A DNA stretch of 5,644 bases. It comes from Methanomassiliicoccales archaeon PtaB.Bin134 (GTDB lineage Archaea > Thermoplasmatota > Thermoplasmata > Methanomassiliicoccales > UBA472). The translations under genes and the position numbers were made by a program. Position 1 is the stretch's first letter; the number at the start of each line of letters is the position of its first letter. Positions 3,335-5,644 of this stretch are shown piece by piece. The notes under the pieces were generated by a model that was given only the letters and a program-made list of their open reading frames with translations, did not search any database and was not told the origin of the DNA. The DNA lies in the NCBI GenBank assembly GCA_002067045.1, contig MVPZ01000109.1, positions 1-5,644 on the forward strand, read 5' to 3'.

Positions 3335-5644
3335 ATGGAATCAAAAAGCGGTTCTGTTTTGGTAGTAGGAGGGGGCATCGGAGGTGTCCAGACCTCTTTG
3401 GACCTGGCCGAGTCCGGGTTCAAGGTCTACATGGTCGAGAGCAAGGCCAGCATCGGCGGTGTCATGGCCCAGTTGGACAAGACCTTCCCGACCAACGACT
3501 GTTCGATGTGTATCCTGTCCCCAAAGCTTGTGGAGGCGGCGAGGCACCCTATGATCAGCATGATGACCTTGACCGAGGTCATGAACGTTGAGGGAGAGGC
3601 CGGTAATTTCACGGTTACCTTGAAGAAGAAGCCCAGGTACGTCAATGTGGAGAGGTGCGTCGGCTGCGGACTCTGCGCCGAGAAGTGCCCGTCCAAGGTG
3701 CCCAGCGAGTACGAGCTGGGCCTGATGAACCGGAAGGCCATCTATGTTGCTTACGCTCAGGCCGTGCCGATGAAGTACGCCATCGACGCTGAGCACTGCC
3801 TGTATCTCACCAAGGGCAAGTGCGGGAACTGCAAGAAGGTCTGCCCCGCCGACGCAATTGACTATGAGATGAAGGAGACCACCGAGAAGATCAATGTGGG
3901 CGCGGTAGTACTGGCTCCTGGTTATGAGCTGTTCGACGCCCGCCTGAAGAAGGAGTATGGCTACAAGGAGTTCAAGAATGTCCTGAACAGCCTGGAGTTC
4001 GAAAGGGTGCTCAGCGCCACCGGTCCCTACCAGGGGCATGTGGTAAGGCCCTCCGATCACCAGACCCCCAAGAAGGTCGCTTTCATCCAGTGCGTCGGCT
4101 CCAGGGACGAGAAGGTCGGCAACCCGTTCTGCTCGTCCGTCTGCTGCATGTACGCCCTAAAGCAGGCCATCATCGCCGGGGAGCACACCACCGGCCTGAA
4201 GTCCACCATATTCTTCATGGACGTCAGGGCCTTCGGCAAGGAGTTCGAGGACTACGCCAAGAGGGCCGAGGGAGAGTACGGCATCAAGATGCACCGCGGC
4301 ACCCGCGTGGCATCCGTCGAGGAGGCCGCCAACAACAACCTGCTGCTGCGCTACAGCGACGGAGGGAACATCCTGGCCGAGGAGTTCGACCTGGTCGTTC
4401 TGTCCGCTGGTTTCCAGCCGCCGGCACAGGCTAAGGCCCTGGCCGACAGCATGGGCTTCAAGCTGAACGAGTTCGGCTTCTGCCACACCGGGGTCTACAG
4501 CCCGCTGGAGACCACCAGGAAGGGTATCTACGTGACCGGCGCCTTCAGCGCCCCCAAGGACATCCCCACCACCGTGGCCGAGGCCAGCGGTGCCGCCGCC
4601 AAGGCCGGCGCCCACGTGTTCAACAACAGGATCAGCATCGACACCGTGGTCAAGGAGGTCCCCGAGACCGACGTGGCCGGACAGGAGCCCCGCATCGGTG
4701 TGTTCGTTTGTGACTGCGGCATTAACATCCGCGGGACCGTCGATGTGCCCTCGGTCGTGGAGTATGTCAAGACCCTGCCCAACGTGGTCTATGCTGCGGA
4801 GAACAAGTACACCTGCTCCGCGGATACCCAGGAGATAATCAAGAAGGTAATCAAGGAGGAGAAGCTGAACCGCGTCGTGGTCGCTTCCTGCACTCCCAGG
4901 ACCCACGAGGCCCTGTTCCAGAGCACCATCAAGGAGGCCGGCCTGAACCCGTTCCTCTTCGAGATGGCCAACATCCGTGACCAGTGCTCTTGGATCCACA
5001 TGCAGGAGCCCGAGAAGGCCACCGACAAGGCCAAGGACCTGACCAGGATGGCCATCGCCAAGTCCAGGTTCCTGGAGCCCCTGACCAAGTCCAAGCTGGG
5101 CGTCAACCACTCCGCCGTCGTGGTCGGTGGCGGACTGGCCGGTATGACCGCCGCTCTGGACATCGCCGCGCAGGGCTTCAAGGTCGACATTCTGGAGGCC
5201 ACCGGGGCCATGGGCGGAAATCTGGTCAACCTGTACACCAACGAGGGAGGGGTCTCCCCCAGGCAGTACATCAAGGATCTCGAGGCCAAGGTACGCGCCA
5301 GCGACAAGATCAGCGTGCACCTGAACACCAAGGTGGAGGACGTTTCCGGCTTCGTCGGGAACTTCAAGGTGAAGGTCACCGGCGACAAGGAGCTGGAGAC
5401 CGGAGCCATCGTCATCGCCACCGGTGCCAAGGCCTACGTGCCCAAGGAGTACAACTACGGCAAGGACAAGAAGGTCGTCACCCAGAACGAGCTGGAGAAG
5501 GCCCTGGTCGAGGGCGGATTCGCTGCCAAGAACGTGGTCATGATCCAGTGCGTCGGTTCCAGGAACGATGAGGCGCCCTACTGCAGCCGCGTGTGCTGCT
5601 CCAAGGCCGTCAAGAACGCCATCGAGATCAAGAAGAAGGACCCC
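3335..5644 (+). CDS. hdrA: Heterodisulfide reductase subunit A, double-module form, C-terminus cut
   Basis: HdrA is the FAD/iron-sulfur subunit that bifurcates electrons in the cytoplasmic HdrABC complex, linking hydrogenase (MvhADG) or formate dehydrogenase to ferredoxin and CoM-S-S-CoB reduction in methanogens. The 770 visible residues hold two HdrA modules. Module 1 (about 1-430) has FAD motif VVGGGIGG (10-17), DCSMCILSPK (55-64), ferredoxin cysteines 108/111/114/118 and 155/163/166/170, and QCVGSR with Cys253/266/270/271. Module 2 (about 452-770) begins with the HdrA N-terminal domain (RIGVFVCDCGINIRG, ASCTPRTHE, NIRDQCSW), then FAD motif VVGGGLAG (596-603) and the second cluster motif at Cys739/750/754/755, without inserted ferredoxin clusters. 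Usual HdrA is about 650 residues. Long forms near 1000 exist, so some 200-300 residues probably lie beyond the edge. Lys is mostly AAG and Glu GAG, which suggests high expression. hdrB/hdrC are not in view. Confidence 0.95.
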   Translation, partial: MESKSGSVLVVGGGIGGVQTSLDLAESGFKVYMVESKASIGGVMAQLDKTFPTNDCSMCILSPKLVEAARHPMISMMTLTEVMNVEGEAGNFTVTLKKKPRYVNVERCVGCGLCAEKCPSKVPSEYELGLMNRKAIYVAYAQAVPMKYAIDAEHCLYLTKGKCGNCKKVCPADAIDYEMKETTEKINVGAVVLAPGYELFDARLKKEYGYKEFKNVLNSLEFERVLSATGPYQGHVVRPSDHQTPKKVAFIQCVGSRDEKVGNPFCSSVCCMYALKQAIIAGEHTTGLKSTIFFMDVRAFGKEFEDYAKRAEGEYGIKMHRGTRVASVEEAANNNLLLRYSDGGNILAEEFDLVVLSAGFQPPAQAKALADSMGFKLNEFGFCHTGVYSPLETTRKGIYVTGAFSAPKDIPTTVAEASGAAAKAGAHVFNNRISIDTVVKEVPETDVAGQEPRIGVFVCDCGINIRGTVDVPSVVEYVKTLPNVVYAAENKYTCSADTQEIIKKVIKEEKLNRVVVASCTPRTHEALFQSTIKEAGLNPFLFEMANIRDQCSWIHMQEPEKATDKAKDLTRMAIAKSRFLEPLTKSKLGVNHSAVVVGGGLAGMTAALDIAAQGFKVDILEATGAMGGNLVNLYTNEGGVSPRQYIKDLEAKVRASDKISVHLNTKVEDVSGFVGNFKVKVTGDKELETGAIVIATGAKAYVPKEYNYGKDKKVVTQNELEKALVEGGFAAKNVVMIQCVGSRNDEAPYCSRVCCSKAVKNAIEIKKKDP

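Noticed and set aside
3312..3365. Short frame MKREEERIWNQK... overlapping the hdrA start, with AAGGA upstream
   Set aside because: It is only 17 codons and overlaps the strong hdrA ribosome binding site. This is probably chance, though a leader peptide coupled to hdrA is conceivable.
4157..5430. Long minus-strand open frames inside hdrA (4157-5320, 4789-5430, also 3341-4060)
   Set aside because: They lie opposite a clear HdrA reading frame with both FAD motifs and cluster cysteines. The products are repetitive (Gly/Leu/Asp/Val-rich) and arise from the AAG/GAG/GTC/GCC codon bias.

Overview
The window looks archaeal, most likely from the class Thermoplasmata, and a Methanomassiliicoccales methanogen is a good guess. 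The clues are an archaeal 20S proteasome alpha subunit whose N-terminus is very close to my memory of the Thermoplasma protein, an archaeal/eukaryotic-type RNase P protein (Pop5/Rnp2), an archaeal FtsZ, a large heterodisulfide-reductase subunit A (HdrA), TATA-type promoters, and GC-rich coding DNA with many AGG arginine codons. HdrA also occurs in non-methanogens, so methanogenesis is an inference. The three stop codons visible in confident genes are all TGA.

Layout. The left half (1-2884) is transcribed from the minus strand. In transcription order it holds a membrane-anchored RING-like/zinc-ribbon protein (2884-2129), ftsZ (2078-1014), rnp2 (1013-702, whose start directly abuts the ftsZ stop) and psmA (606 to beyond base 1, partial). 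TATA-like boxes lie in front of ftsZ and psmA, so this is a chain of genes with internal promoters rather than one simple operon. rnp2-psmA is a recognised part of the archaeal exosome/RNase P/proteasome gene cluster. Here ftsZ is coupled to it.

The gene-free stretch 2885-3334 separates the minus-strand block from hdrA on the plus strand. It carries candidate TATA boxes in both directions, a small palindrome touching a TATA-like box, and several RNA hairpins, including a 9-bp hairpin and a 10-bp long-range stem, that could form a structured hdrA leader.

The right part (3335-5644 and beyond) is the first 770 codons of hdrA. It is a double HdrA. The first module has an FAD fold with two inserted [4Fe-4S] ferredoxin clusters but no HdrA N-terminal domain. 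The second has the N-terminal domain and another FAD fold without the ferredoxin insertion.

The observations most worth a second look are the archaeal C4HC3 RING-like membrane protein upstream of ftsZ and the proteasome gene, the complementary double-HdrA architecture, the structured hdrA leader, and an FtsZ that ends right after its core with no C-terminal tail.
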